DNA from: an uncultured Rikenella sp.
Lineage (GTDB): Bacteria > Bacteroidota > Bacteroidia > Bacteroidales > Rikenellaceae
DNA: 5,889 bases
NCBI RefSeq assembly: GCF_910579375.1
Contig: NZ_CAJTUJ010000118.1
Coordinates: forward strand, 1 to 5,889
Reading direction: 5' to 3'
The notes beneath the pieces are model-generated. The model was given only the letters and a program-made list of their open reading frames with translations, had not been told where the DNA came from and searched no databases. The stretch's first letter is position 1. Each line of letters opens with the position of its first letter. Positions 1 to 5,119 of the stretch are shown in pieces. The translations under genes were made by a program, and so were the position numbers.

Positions 1-61
1 CCATTGTGCCCGCCGTGTCCGACGCCCGCTGCAAGGCACACACCCTACAGCCAAAACAGAT

Positions 62-2929
62 TTACAGATAAGTTTCCAACGGCTCGCACGTGCAGACCAG
101 ATTCCGGTCGCCATATCCCGCATCGATCTTCGAGACATACGGCCAGAACTTGTTCTCCCGCACCCACGGCAACGGGAACGCCGCCTCACGCCGCGAATAC
201 GGGTGCGTCCACCCCGATTCGTCCGAAGCTCCACAACACTCATATGCCGTATGCGGCGCATTCCTGACGATATGATCCTCCGCCCCCGCAAACGCCTCGC
301 ACTCCTTACGAATCGCAATCAGCGTCTCGATAAAGCGATCCAGTTCAGCCTTCGGTTCGCTCTCCGTCGGCTCCACCATCAGCGTATCGTGCACCGGGAA
401 CGACAGCGTCGGCGCATGGAACCCATAGTCCATCAGCCGGCGCGCAATATCCCCACACTCGACCCCATATTCCGCCCTGAAGCTCCGGCAATCCACAATC
501 ATCTCATGCCCCACACGCCCCGTTTCGCCCGTGTAGACAATCCCATAATGACCCTTGAGCGCGCACGCCATGTAATTGGCCGCCACGATCGCCATCTCCG
601 ACGCCCGTTTCAACCCCTCCGCCCCCATCATTTTGATGTATCCGTACGAGATCGCCTCGACCATCGCACTCCCCCACGGCGCCGCCGAGACCGCCGTAAT
701 TCCATCCGTGCCCCCGGTTTTTACAATGGAGTGCGACGGCAGGAACGGCACCAGATGCGCCGCCACCCCGATCGGCCCCACACCCGGTCCCCCGCCCCCG
801 TGCGGAATCGCGAACGTCTTGTGCAGGTTCAGGTGGCAGACATCCGCCCCGATGAACCCCGGCGACGAAAGCCCCACCAGCGCATTCATATTCGCCCCGT
901 CGAAATAGACCTGTCCCCCGTTCCCGTGAACGATATCGACGATCTCCCGGATCTTCCCCTCGAAAATCCCGTGCGTCGACGGATACGTAATCATCAGACA
1001 AGCCAGCTCCGCCGCATGCTCCTCCGCCTTTTTGCGGAGATCCTCCACATCCACATTCCCCCGGTCGTCGCACGCCACCACCACGATCCTCATCCCCGCC
1101 ATCGCCGCCGACGCCGGATTCGTCCCGTGCGCCGACGCCGGAATCAGCGCCACCCGCCGCTGATGATCGCCCCGGCTCATGTGGTAAGCCCGAATGACCA
1201 TCAGCCCCGTATATTCGCCCGCCGCCCCCGAATTGGGCTGCAACGAGACCGCCTCGAACCCCGTAATCACCGCCAGGTCATGCTCCAGCCCCCGGATCAT
1301 CTCCATGTATCCCTCCGCCTGATCCAGCGGCACGAACGGATGGACATCGGCCCAATTCGCCAACGAGAGCGGCATCATCGAGACCGCCGAATTGAGCTTC
1401 ATCGTACACGACCCCAGCGAGATCATCGAATCCGCCAGCGAGATATCCCGCCGCTCCAGCCGCTTGATATAGCGCATCAAATCCGTTTCATTGCGATATT
1501 TCCGGAAGACCGCTTCCGTCAGTATCTCGTCCCCCCGCAACAAAGCCGCCGGCAGAAAAATCCCCTCGTCCACAGTATCGAGTACAAGGGCAGCCTTAGC
1601 CTCTCCCGCAGAAAGCGCCTCCGCAAAGATCGCCGCAACCGTATTCACCTCCGCCACCGTGGAGAGCTCGTCGAAACTGATATGCACCGTATCGTTCGTC
1701 GGATAGAACAAGTTCAGCCCCTTCGCAACCGCAATCGCCTCCACCTTTTCCGCATCGGCCGCCACCTCGATCGTATCGAAATAGCAGTCCGAAACCAGCT
1801 CATACCCCAACCCCTTGAGCAGCTCCGCCGCCGCATGCGCATGCGCATGCGCATGAGTCGCAATCCGCCGAAGCCCCTCCGCCCCGTGATAGACCGCGAA
1901 CATGCCCGCCATCGTCGCCAGCAACGCCTGCGCCGTACAAATATTGGAAGTCGCCCGCTCCCGTTTGATATGCTGTTCGCGCATCTGGAGCGCCATCCTG
2001 AGCGCCCGGTTCCCCAGCCGATCCACCGAGACCCCGATAATCCGCCCCGGCATCTGCCGTTTGTAGGCATCCCGCGTCGCCATATACCCCGCATGCGGCC
2101 CCCCGAATCCCATCGGAATCCCGAACCGCTGCGTCGAACCCACCGCGATATCCGCCCCCCACTCACCCGGCGCACGCAGCAGCGCCAACGACAGGATATC
2201 CGCCGCCACCGCCACCAGCATCCCCCGCTCATGACACCCCGCCGCAAAAGCCGAGTAATCCGCCACATGCCCATTAGCGCCCGGATACTGGACGATCGCC
2301 CCGAACTCCCGCCCGCTGAACTCATACTCCTCGAACGAATCCACCGCCAGCTCGATTCCCAGCGGTTCCGACCGCGTGAGTAGCACATCGAGCGTCTGCG
2401 GGAAGATATTCTCGTCCACGAACAAGACGTTCCGTCCCTCCTTGACCGCCTCCCGCGACCGCAGGTTGAACATCATGATCATCGCCTCGGCCGCCGCCGT
2501 CGCCTCGTCCAGCAGCGAGCAGTTGGCCACCTCCAGCCCCGTCAACGAGCTGACCATGGTCTGAAAGTTGAGCAACGCCTCCAGCCGTCCCTGCGAAATC
2601 TCGGCCTGATACGGCGTATAGGAAGTATACCAGGCCGGATTTTCGAAAATATTGCGCATCACCGGCGCCAGGGTCGCCGTTCCGTAATACCCCATCCCGA
2701 TCAGCGTCCGCAGCGGCCGGTTTTTCGCCCCCAGCTCCCGGATATGGGCCGCAAATTCGTATTCGCTCATCGGTCGATCGAGTTCGAGGGGTTTCGGCAG
2801 CTGAATCTGCGGTGGCACCACCTGGTCGATGAGTTCGCCGACCGATCCGACGCCGATCACTCCGAGCATCTGTTCGACCTCTTCGGCTGCGTTTCCGATA
2901 TGTCTGTTTACGAATTGATCCTGAGCCAT
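62..2929 (-). CDS. gcvP: Glycine dehydrogenase (aminomethyl-transferring), P-protein of the glycine cleavage system
   Basis: This PLP enzyme decarboxylates glycine and passes the aminomethyl group to the lipoyl arm of GcvH, the first step in feeding glycine carbon into the folate one-carbon pool; it acts in the cytoplasm. The protein has 955 residues, close to the usual length of the fused one-chain form (about 950-960), so the N-terminal half and the PLP-binding C-terminal half are both present. Visible landmarks are GSCTMKLN at 506-513, IPASAHGTNPASA, TYPSTHG, DGANMNA, and HLNLHKTF with the expected PLP-binding lysine at 704, followed directly by the glycine-rich loop GGGGPG; PTESE and YGDRNL lie near the C-terminus. 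The start is set by the family-like opening MAQDQFVNRHIG. No Shine-Dalgarno sequence precedes it, as is common in Bacteroidetes. gcvT and gcvH are not in view. One oddity is a His-Ala repeat at 359-366. Confidence 0.97.
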   Translation of the reverse strand: MAQDQFVNRHIGNAAEEVEQMLGVIGVGSVGELIDQVVPPQIQLPKPLELDRPMSEYEFAAHIRELGAKNRPLRTLIGMGYYGTATLAPVMRNIFENPAWYTSYTPYQAEISQGRLEALLNFQTMVSSLTGLEVANCSLLDEATAAAEAMIMMFNLRSREAVKEGRNVLFVDENIFPQTLDVLLTRSEPLGIELAVDSFEEYEFSGREFGAIVQYPGANGHVADYSAFAAGCHERGMLVAVAADILSLALLRAPGEWGADIAVGSTQRFGIPMGFGGPHAGYMATRDAYKRQMPGRIIGVSVDRLGNRALRMALQMREQHIKRERATSNICTAQALLATMAGMFAVYHGAEGLRRIATHAHAHAHAAAELLKGLGYELVSDCYFDTIEVAADAEKVEAIAVAKGLNLFYPTNDTVHISFDELSTVAEVNTVAAIFAEALSAGEAKAALVLDTVDEGIFLPAALLRGDEILTEAVFRKYRNETDLMRYIKRLERRDISLADSMISLGSCTMKLNSAVSMMPLSLANWADVHPFVPLDQAEGYMEMIRGLEHDLAVITGFEAVSLQPNSGAAGEYTGLMVIRAYHMSRGDHQRRVALIPASAHGTNPASAAMAGMRIVVVACDDRGNVDVEDLRKKAEEHAAELACLMITYPSTHGIFEGKIREIVDIVHGNGGQVYFDGANMNALVGLSSPGFIGADVCHLNLHKTFAIPHGGGGPGVGPIGVAAHLVPFLPSHSIVKTGGTDGITAVSAAPWGSAMVEAISYGYIKMMGAEGLKRASEMAIVAANYMACALKGHYGIVYTGETGRVGHEMIVDCRSFRAEYGVECGDIARRLMDYGFHAPTLSFPVHDTLMVEPTESEPKAELDRFIETLIAIRKECEAFAGAEDHIVRNAPHTAYECCGASDESGWTHPYSRREAAFPLPWVRENKFWPYVSKIDAGYGDRNLVCTCEPLETYL
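1833..1855 (-). repeat. In-frame GCATGC hexanucleotide repeat inside gcvP
   Basis: The hexamer GCATGC is repeated almost four times. On the coding strand it gives alternating His and Ala (His 359, 361, 363, 365). Six bases equal two codons, so a change in unit number would add or remove His-Ala pairs without shifting the frame. The tract lies in the N-terminal half, far in sequence from the PLP site. Confidence 0.9.
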
Positions 2930-2964
2930 TTTCGAAATTGAGTTTTAAGGTTGATAAGGTGTTG

Positions 2965-2992
2965 CAAGATACGAAATAAAAACGAGAGAAAC
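2965..2992 (-). promoter_or_regulatory. Putative gcvP promoter
   Basis: Read on the minus strand, TATCTTG (2965-2971) resembles the Bacteroidetes -7 element TAnnTTTG. It lies 36 nt before the gcvP start codon, which would give a leader of roughly 28 nt. The eleven bases CAAGATACGAA (plus strand, 2965-2975) recur exactly in the sigma-gene promoter at 5810-5820. The -33 element is poor: the best candidate is GTTT at 2989-2992 with a short 17-nt gap. The site lies just next to the first protein fragment, which starts at about 2991. Confidence 0.45.
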
Positions 2993-3197
2993 GCCTCTCC
3001 CCGCCCCGGGCTTCCGCGACGGGGGGATCAATGGGCGATTGGGGGATCTGATGAGTGTCGGTAAGGACGGTTACAGTTGGTCTTGCTCTCCGGACGAGCT
3101 CTACAGTCTGGACTTGAATTTCAACGTGACGTGGCTCGACTCCGGCACCTCGCACTACCGCTCCCACGGTCTTCAGTTGCGTTGCCTCTCGGAATAA
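2991..3197 (+). pseudogene. C-terminal fragment 1 of a FISUMP-like (Fibrobacter major paralogous domain) protein
   Basis: The frame ending at TAA 3195-3197 reads TPLPAPGFRDGG, then VGKDGYSWSCSP, LDLNF and finally HGLQLRCLSE. This order (LPA.G(Y/F)R, VG..GY.WS.S, L.F, then (R/N)..G.Q(V/L)RC.(S/A)E and stop) is the C-terminal signature of the FISUMP family (TIGR02145 type), surface-associated proteins common in Bacteroidetes. A full domain is far longer and would have an N-terminal lipoprotein or repeat part; none of that is here. The frame is closed by TAA at 2955-2957, and family-like residues begin only at about 2994, so no normal start exists. An ATG at 3051 could give a 48-residue peptide, but I doubt it is used. 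The piece sits about 20 bp from the gcvP promoter and shares its ends with fragment 2. It may be a gene remnant or a silent cassette. Confidence 0.65.
3004..3017 (+). repeat. Left shared edge of fragment 1 (14-bp direct repeat)
   Basis: CCCCGGGCTTCCGC occurs here and again at 3334-3347, with 14 of 14 bases identical. In both places it encodes PGFR in the same reading frame and marks the beginning of the family-like sequence. Confidence 0.85.
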
Positions 3198-3199
3198 AC
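3166..3199 (+). repeat. Right shared edge of fragment 1 (34-bp direct repeat)
   Basis: This stretch matches 3484-3517 at 32 of 34 positions. It encodes the last codons (QLRCLSE), the stop codon and two bases beyond. Both differences are C/T changes. The core between this edge and the left edge is much less similar than the edges. Confidence 0.9.
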
Positions 3200-3216
3200 G
3201 CGCCCAAAGGACGTTC

Positions 3217-3238
3217 TACTGGCAGCCTCGGCCTAAAT
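3217..3238 (+). repeat. Short dispersed repeat, TACTGGCARCCTCRGCC type
   Basis: The 22 bases here match 4980-5001 at 19 positions. A weaker copy lies at 3274-3294 and a shorter trace at 3239-3250. The copies flank the hairpin-rich region at both ends, so this element may mark an insertion or belong to the same repeat family. Function unknown. Confidence 0.6.
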
Positions 3239-3293
3239 AACCGGCAATCTCTCCCCCCAGGCTACCCCAAGCAACCGGCAGCCTCGACCCTAA

Positions 3294-3515
3294 CTTGAAG
3301 CCGAGGCGGCCCGGTTCGAGTGCCGAGCGGCACCCCCGGGCTTCCGCAGCAACGCTTCGGGCACACTGTACGTCGTAGGGCAAAATGGGTTCAGCTACTC
3401 GTCGTCAACGAGCAATATCGGCGGTCTGGATTTGGGTTTCAGTTCCAACTACCTGGGCCCCGGTTTCTCAGACAACCGCGGCTACGGTTTTCAGTTGCGC
3501 TGCCTCTCGGAATAA
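3294..3515 (+). pseudogene. C-terminal fragment 2 of a FISUMP-like (Fibrobacter major paralogous domain) protein
   Basis: The frame ending at TAA 3513-3515 gives PPGFRSNASGTLYVVGQNG, FSYSSSTS, LDLGF and finally RGYGFQLRCLSE. This is an even better match than fragment 1 to the FISUMP C-terminal pattern (PASGYRsnsSGtLynVGsnGyyWSSS ... NRsyGFsVRC). The frame opens after TAA 3291-3293, but family-like residues start only near 3333, and the upstream part (LEAEAARFECRAA) is unlike the family. There is no ATG in this frame before the homology. From the residue before the shared LDL motif to the stop the two fragments match in length with no gaps; upstream of that fragment 1 carries a few extra residues. 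No parent gene is in the window. Decay of a tandem paralogue and a stored donor cassette are both possible. Confidence 0.7.
3334..3347 (+). repeat. Left shared edge of fragment 2 (14-bp direct repeat)
   Basis: This is the second copy of the PGFR-encoding sequence CCCCGGGCTTCCGC, identical to 3004-3017. Confidence 0.85.
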
Positions 3516-3517
3516 AC
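3484..3517 (+). repeat. Right shared edge of fragment 2 (34-bp direct repeat)
   Basis: This is the partner of 3166-3199 (32 of 34 identical). Similarity stops within a few bases after the stop codon, so the end of the duplicated unit is sharp. Confidence 0.9.
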
Positions 3518-3583
3518 AGGGCAAATCGGCACGTGAATACTAGCTGGAACTACCACAAGCAATCAGCGGCCATTGCGTTTACT

Positions 3584-3629
3584 GCGGTTCGAAGAACCGC
3601 GCGGGCCGGACGCCTCCCCCTCGGGAGGC
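3584..3629. repeat. Two adjacent hairpins, possible degenerate module
   Basis: GCGGTTC (3584-3590) pairs with GAACCGC (3594-3600) around a GAA loop. GCCTCCC (3612-3618) pairs with GGGAGGC (3623-3629) around CCTC. The order of two hairpins in a row, with GC-rich bases directly after the first, resembles the modules further on, but I cannot find a clean outer stem here. Confidence 0.6.
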
Positions 3630-3748
3630 CCGCAACGTTCGCAAGCTCACTGCGAGCACTCCCGGGCGTCCGACCCACCAAAGGTATCCGCCCTATCACC
3701 CCACAAGGCTGTCAAATTCGATTTTTCCCCATTTCTTTCGATTTCGGG

Positions 3749-3815
3749 CTGCGCGCTCCGAGGATGGGCCGAAGGCCCAGCGCGCAGGTCCGGCGACCCT
3801 GCGGGTCGCAAGAAC
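3749..3815. repeat. Two-hairpin module, copy A
   Basis: The outer stem is CTGCGCGC (3749-3756) with GCGCGCAG (3780-3787), eight perfect pairs. Left of the inner stem is an unpaired stretch of 8 nt (3757-3764). The inner stem TGGGCC/GGCCCA (3765-3770/3774-3779) has a GAA loop and abuts the right outer arm. After GTCCG comes a second hairpin, GCGACCC/GGGTCGC (3793-3799/3803-3809), with loop TGC, then the tail AAGAAC. Copies B and C have the same layout with other stem sequences. Confidence 0.8.
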
Positions 3816-3817
3816 TC

Positions 3818-3846
3818 CGCCCAAGCCTGTCGGGTTCGTCCTCAGC
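3818..3846 (+). repeat. 29-bp repeat, copy 1
   Basis: This stretch matches 4351-4379 at 26 of 29 positions; both contain TGTCGGGTTCGTCCTC. Each copy follows shortly after the tail of a two-hairpin module (A here, C there), which suggests that it belongs to the repeating unit. Confidence 0.8.
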
Positions 3847-3886
3847 CCATAGCAATTCGCCGTTCAACGCACAACCCAAATCTCTT

Positions 3887-3957
3887 GATTTCGACCTGTC
3901 GCTCATCCCAGTTTAAACGGGTTGAAGCCCGCGCGACCCTAAACGGTCGCGAAAGTT
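3887..3957. repeat. Two-hairpin module, degenerate copy
   Basis: It opens with GATTTCGACCTGTCGCTCAT, very close to the start of copy C. A small hairpin CGGGT/GCCCG (3918-3922/3927-3931, loop TGAA) follows and then, directly, CGCGACC/GGTCGCG (3932-3938/3945-3951, loop CTAAAC). The right outer arm is missing. The tail GAAAGTTTGGGC resembles the other tails loosely. Confidence 0.55.
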
Positions 3958-4000
3958 TGGGCAACAGTTAGCTCCCATTCACCATCCATGACTGTCGGGC

Positions 4001-4088
4001 TCGGACTGTCGCCCATCCCCCCAAAGCCACTATGCGGCTTGGGCGACGAGGCCGGCGGTTCGGAGAACCGTAAAAGCACAGCCCATTC
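4001..4088. repeat. Two-hairpin module, copy B (88-bp direct repeat)
   Basis: The first 57 bases match 4259-4315 at 50 positions, and the last seven (CCCATTC) match too. Outer arms GTCGCCC (4008-4014) and GGGCGAC (4041-4047) pair. The inner arms 4024-4030 and 4034-4040 pair with one A-C mismatch. The second hairpin CGGTTC/GAACCG (4056-4061/4065-4070, loop GGA) extends by a G-T pair. The tail AAAAGCACAGCCC follows. Compared with copy C, the second hairpin has different arms that still pair. Confidence 0.85.
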
Positions 4089-4104
4089 GTTCTATACGCG
4101 ACAA

Positions 4105-4200
4105 CAGTTCGCTGCCAGCGGAGAGCGCAACGAGCCCCGACGAGTTGCAGCCAGCCGCTCGGGGTGGCGGCGAACTGCACGGCTCAAAGAGCCGCAAGAG
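4105..4200. repeat. Two-hairpin module, copy D (different arms)
   Basis: The outer arms at 4105-4116 and 4166-4177 form twelve pairs, eleven Watson-Crick and one T-G that would be U-G in plus-strand RNA. AGCGG (4117-4121) continues with CCGCT (4155-4159). Two bases after the outer stem comes CGGCTC/GAGCCG (4180-4185/4189-4194, loop AAA), then the tail CAAGAGCACGGCC. The order matches copies A-C, but the outer stem sequence is unrelated. Confidence 0.75.
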
Positions 4201-4258
4201 CACGGCCAACAATTCAGCCCTATTCGCAGTTCAACACTCGCCCCCAATTCTGACAGAT

Positions 4259-4348
4259 TCGGCCTGTCGCCCATCCCTCCGAAGCCGCTACGCGGCTTGG
4301 GCGAACAGGCCGGCGCCTCTGCGAGTCGCGGAAGCACCGCACCCATTC
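4259..4348. repeat. Two-hairpin module, copy C (90-bp direct repeat)
   Basis: This is the best-preserved copy. GGCCTGTCGCCC (4261-4272) pairs with 4299-4311 over twelve base pairs with one bulged A. A 9-nt left-side bulge (4273-4281) leads to the perfect inner stem AAGCCGC/GCGGCTT (4282-4288/4292-4298, loop TAC), which abuts the right outer arm. The second hairpin 4313-4319/4323-4329 (loop TGC) has one mismatch. The tail GGAAGCACCGCACCC follows. Confidence 0.85.
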
Positions 4349-4350
4349 AC

Positions 4351-4379
4351 CGCCCAAAGCTGTCGGGTTCGTCCTCGGC
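4351..4379 (+). repeat. 29-bp repeat, copy 2
   Basis: This is the partner of 3818-3846 (26 of 29 identical). Its last part also forms the left outer arm of the structure at 4370-4442. Confidence 0.8.
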
Positions 4380-4442
4380 GCGCCTCCCCCGCGCCGCTGA
4401 TGCATCGTTGCGCCCGAGGACGGCGATTCCTCACGGAATCGC
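4370..4442. repeat. Two-hairpin structure, copy E
   Basis: CGTCCTCGG (4370-4378) pairs perfectly with CCGAGGACG (4414-4422). Directly next to it is GCGATTCC/GGAATCGC (4423-4430/4435-4442, loop TCAC). The outer-stem-plus-hairpin order fits the module design. The usual tail is not clear after it, and the interior (GGCGCG/CGCGCC) could pair in an alternative way. Confidence 0.6.
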
Positions 4443-4536
4443 GCTACTCGCTCTCGCCCCCAAATAAAGCCCAAAGCTTGGCAAAAGCACAGCCCAACTC
4501 ACCACCCAAATCCCAGCCCCAAGCTCGGCCCAACGC

Positions 4537-4566
4537 GGCTCGAAAACCGGCTACGGTTTTCGAGCC
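4537..4566. repeat. Perfect 13-bp hairpin
   Basis: GGCTCGAAAACCG (4537-4549) is the exact reverse complement of 4554-4566, with loop GCTA. There is no T run after it on either strand, so it is not a classic terminator. The sequence CGAAGAACAAGTCACAGCCC after it resembles the tails of the modules. Confidence 0.85.
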
Positions 4567-4654
4567 CGAAGAACAAGTCACAGCCCCAAGCACGGCCCAA
4601 TTCTCCGCCCCGTGTCAGCCTCACTGCGGCTCCGCTGTCGCTCCGCCACGTTTG

Positions 4655-4733
4655 CCGTCGCCCGCTGGGATTTCATCTCGATTTTGCTCACCGCAAAACG
4701 AGTGAAATCCCTCTTTAAGCGGGCGGGCGACGG
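4655..4733. repeat. 79-nt long imperfect hairpin
   Basis: Three stacked stems share one axis: CCGTCGCCCGC with 4723-4733 (11 perfect pairs), GGGATTTCATCTCG (4667-4680) with 4699-4711 (13 pairs and one bulge), and TTTTGC with GCAAAA (4682-4687/4693-4698) around the loop TCACC. The main asymmetry is an 11-nt unpaired stretch at 4712-4722. This size is beyond ordinary terminators and suits a structured RNA or a miniature inverted-repeat element. Confidence 0.85.
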
Positions 4734-4817
4734 AGTTTTGGCTAAGTCGAGTTTTTTCGCGCGTTGTTCTTTGTTCGCGCGCCTGGCGCGCGGTCTAGGC
4801 ACTTCCCGGCTGGAACT

Positions 4818-4841
4818 GTTCTTTCTGTGAACAGAAAGAAC
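4818..4841. repeat. Perfect 10-bp inverted repeat GTTCTTTCTG-TGAA-CAGAAAGAAC
   Basis: The ten-base arms are exact, with loop TGAA. The following CAAAGAAACTTT partly echoes the arm (AAAGAA). No T tract follows on either strand. The function is unknown; a protein-binding site or a mobile-element end are both possible. Confidence 0.8.
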
Positions 4842-4858
4842 CAAAGAAACTTTAGAGC

Positions 4859-4893
4859 GCATCCCTGCGGGATGCTTTGGCCGGGTATACCCG
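4859..4893. repeat. Triloop hairpin and 12-bp palindrome
   Basis: GCATCCC (4859-4865) pairs with GGGATGC (4869-4875) around TGC, the same 17-nt size as several module hairpins. CGGGTATACCCG (4882-4893) is a perfect palindrome just after it. Confidence 0.75.
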
Positions 4894-5055
4894 CATACGC
4901 AAAGCCTCAGCCCAACCCACTACAGCTATAAATAATAAAGACTGCCCGCCATGGCGCGAACGCGGCCGCCGGGCCGGTTTACTGGCAACCTCAGCCCAAA
5001 TCCCAAGGCCGCCTTCACCCACGCCTCGCAGCAGCCCCAATAGGCAATAACCCCC
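4894..5055. other. Spacer without recognised genes
   Basis: Apart from the short repeat at 4980-5001 and a related trace near 4899-4917 (CAAAGCCTCAGCCCAAC), I see no gene, promoter or long structure here. It lies beyond the terminator of the sigma gene. Confidence 0.6.
4980..5001 (+). repeat. Distal copy of the TACTGGCARCCTCRGCC repeat
   Basis: It matches 3217-3238 at 19 of 22 positions, in the same orientation, about 1.76 kb away on the other side of the hairpin-rich block. Confidence 0.6.
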
Positions 5056-5104
5056 AAACAAAAGAGTCTCCTCCTCTCTGTATAAAGCAGAGAGGAGGAG
5101 ACTC
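5056..5104 (-). terminator. Rho-independent terminator of the sigma-factor gene
   Basis: GAGTCTCCTCCTCTCTG (5064-5080) is the exact reverse complement of 5088-5104, giving 17 perfect pairs around TATAAAG. Read on the minus strand, the hairpin is followed by TTTTGTTT. It begins 15 nt after the sigma-gene stop codon. On the plus strand no T run follows, so it appears to serve one direction only. Confidence 0.93.
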
Positions 5105-5119
5105 CTAAAATATGATTTC

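Larger units (their letters stand above)
3516..4875. other. Gene-free block dense in inverted repeats
   Basis: I see no convincing gene in these 1.36 kb. The open frames present have no start context, are rich in Arg, Pro and Ser, and follow from high GC rather than selection. What fills the block is hairpins. Many have 6-8 bp stems and three-base loops (GAA, TGC, TAC, GGA, AAA) and are often followed by a tail like CAAGARCAC.GCCC. The tail appears after the hairpins ending at 3809, 4070, 4194 and 4329, and without an obvious hairpin at about 4482. The block could be a structured RNA, an array of REP-like palindromes, or a graveyard of small mobile elements. Confidence 0.7.

Noticed and set aside
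1..61. Start of another minus-strand gene (ATG as CAT at 2-4) or a gcvP terminator
   Set aside because: Only one codon would be visible, and no hairpin with a T run is found in these bases.
203..2383. Long plus-strand frame of 726 codons opposite gcvP
   Set aside because: It is a shadow of gcvP caused by strong third-position GC; the product is dominated by Arg, His and Pro with no domain.
2991..3517. Diversity-generating retroelement with variable and template repeats
   Set aside because: No reverse transcriptase is present, and the differences between the two cores are not limited to adenine positions of one copy.
3580..3605. tRNA-like T-arm (GGTTCGA)
   Set aside because: It belongs to a simple 17-nt hairpin; no acceptor, D or anticodon arms are around it.
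3320..3916. Plus-strand frame of 198 codons across fragment 2 and the first hairpins
   Set aside because: It reads fragment 2 in the wrong frame and runs on through hairpins; composition is Arg/Pro/Ser-rich with no family pattern.
3749..4442. CRISPR array
   Set aside because: The repeats are not of constant length, the spacing is uneven, and stems rather than sequences are conserved.
3988..4705. Overlapping open frames on both strands through the module array
   Set aside because: They cross repeated hairpins, overlap each other in several frames and lack start context; GC content explains them.
4818..4841. Rho-independent terminator
   Set aside because: The hairpin is perfect, but no T run follows on either strand.
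3950..4920. Integron attC sites, because GCCCAAC (RYYYAAC) recurs
   Set aside because: All copies face one way, the matching GTTRRRY partners are missing at the right distance, and no integrase is present.
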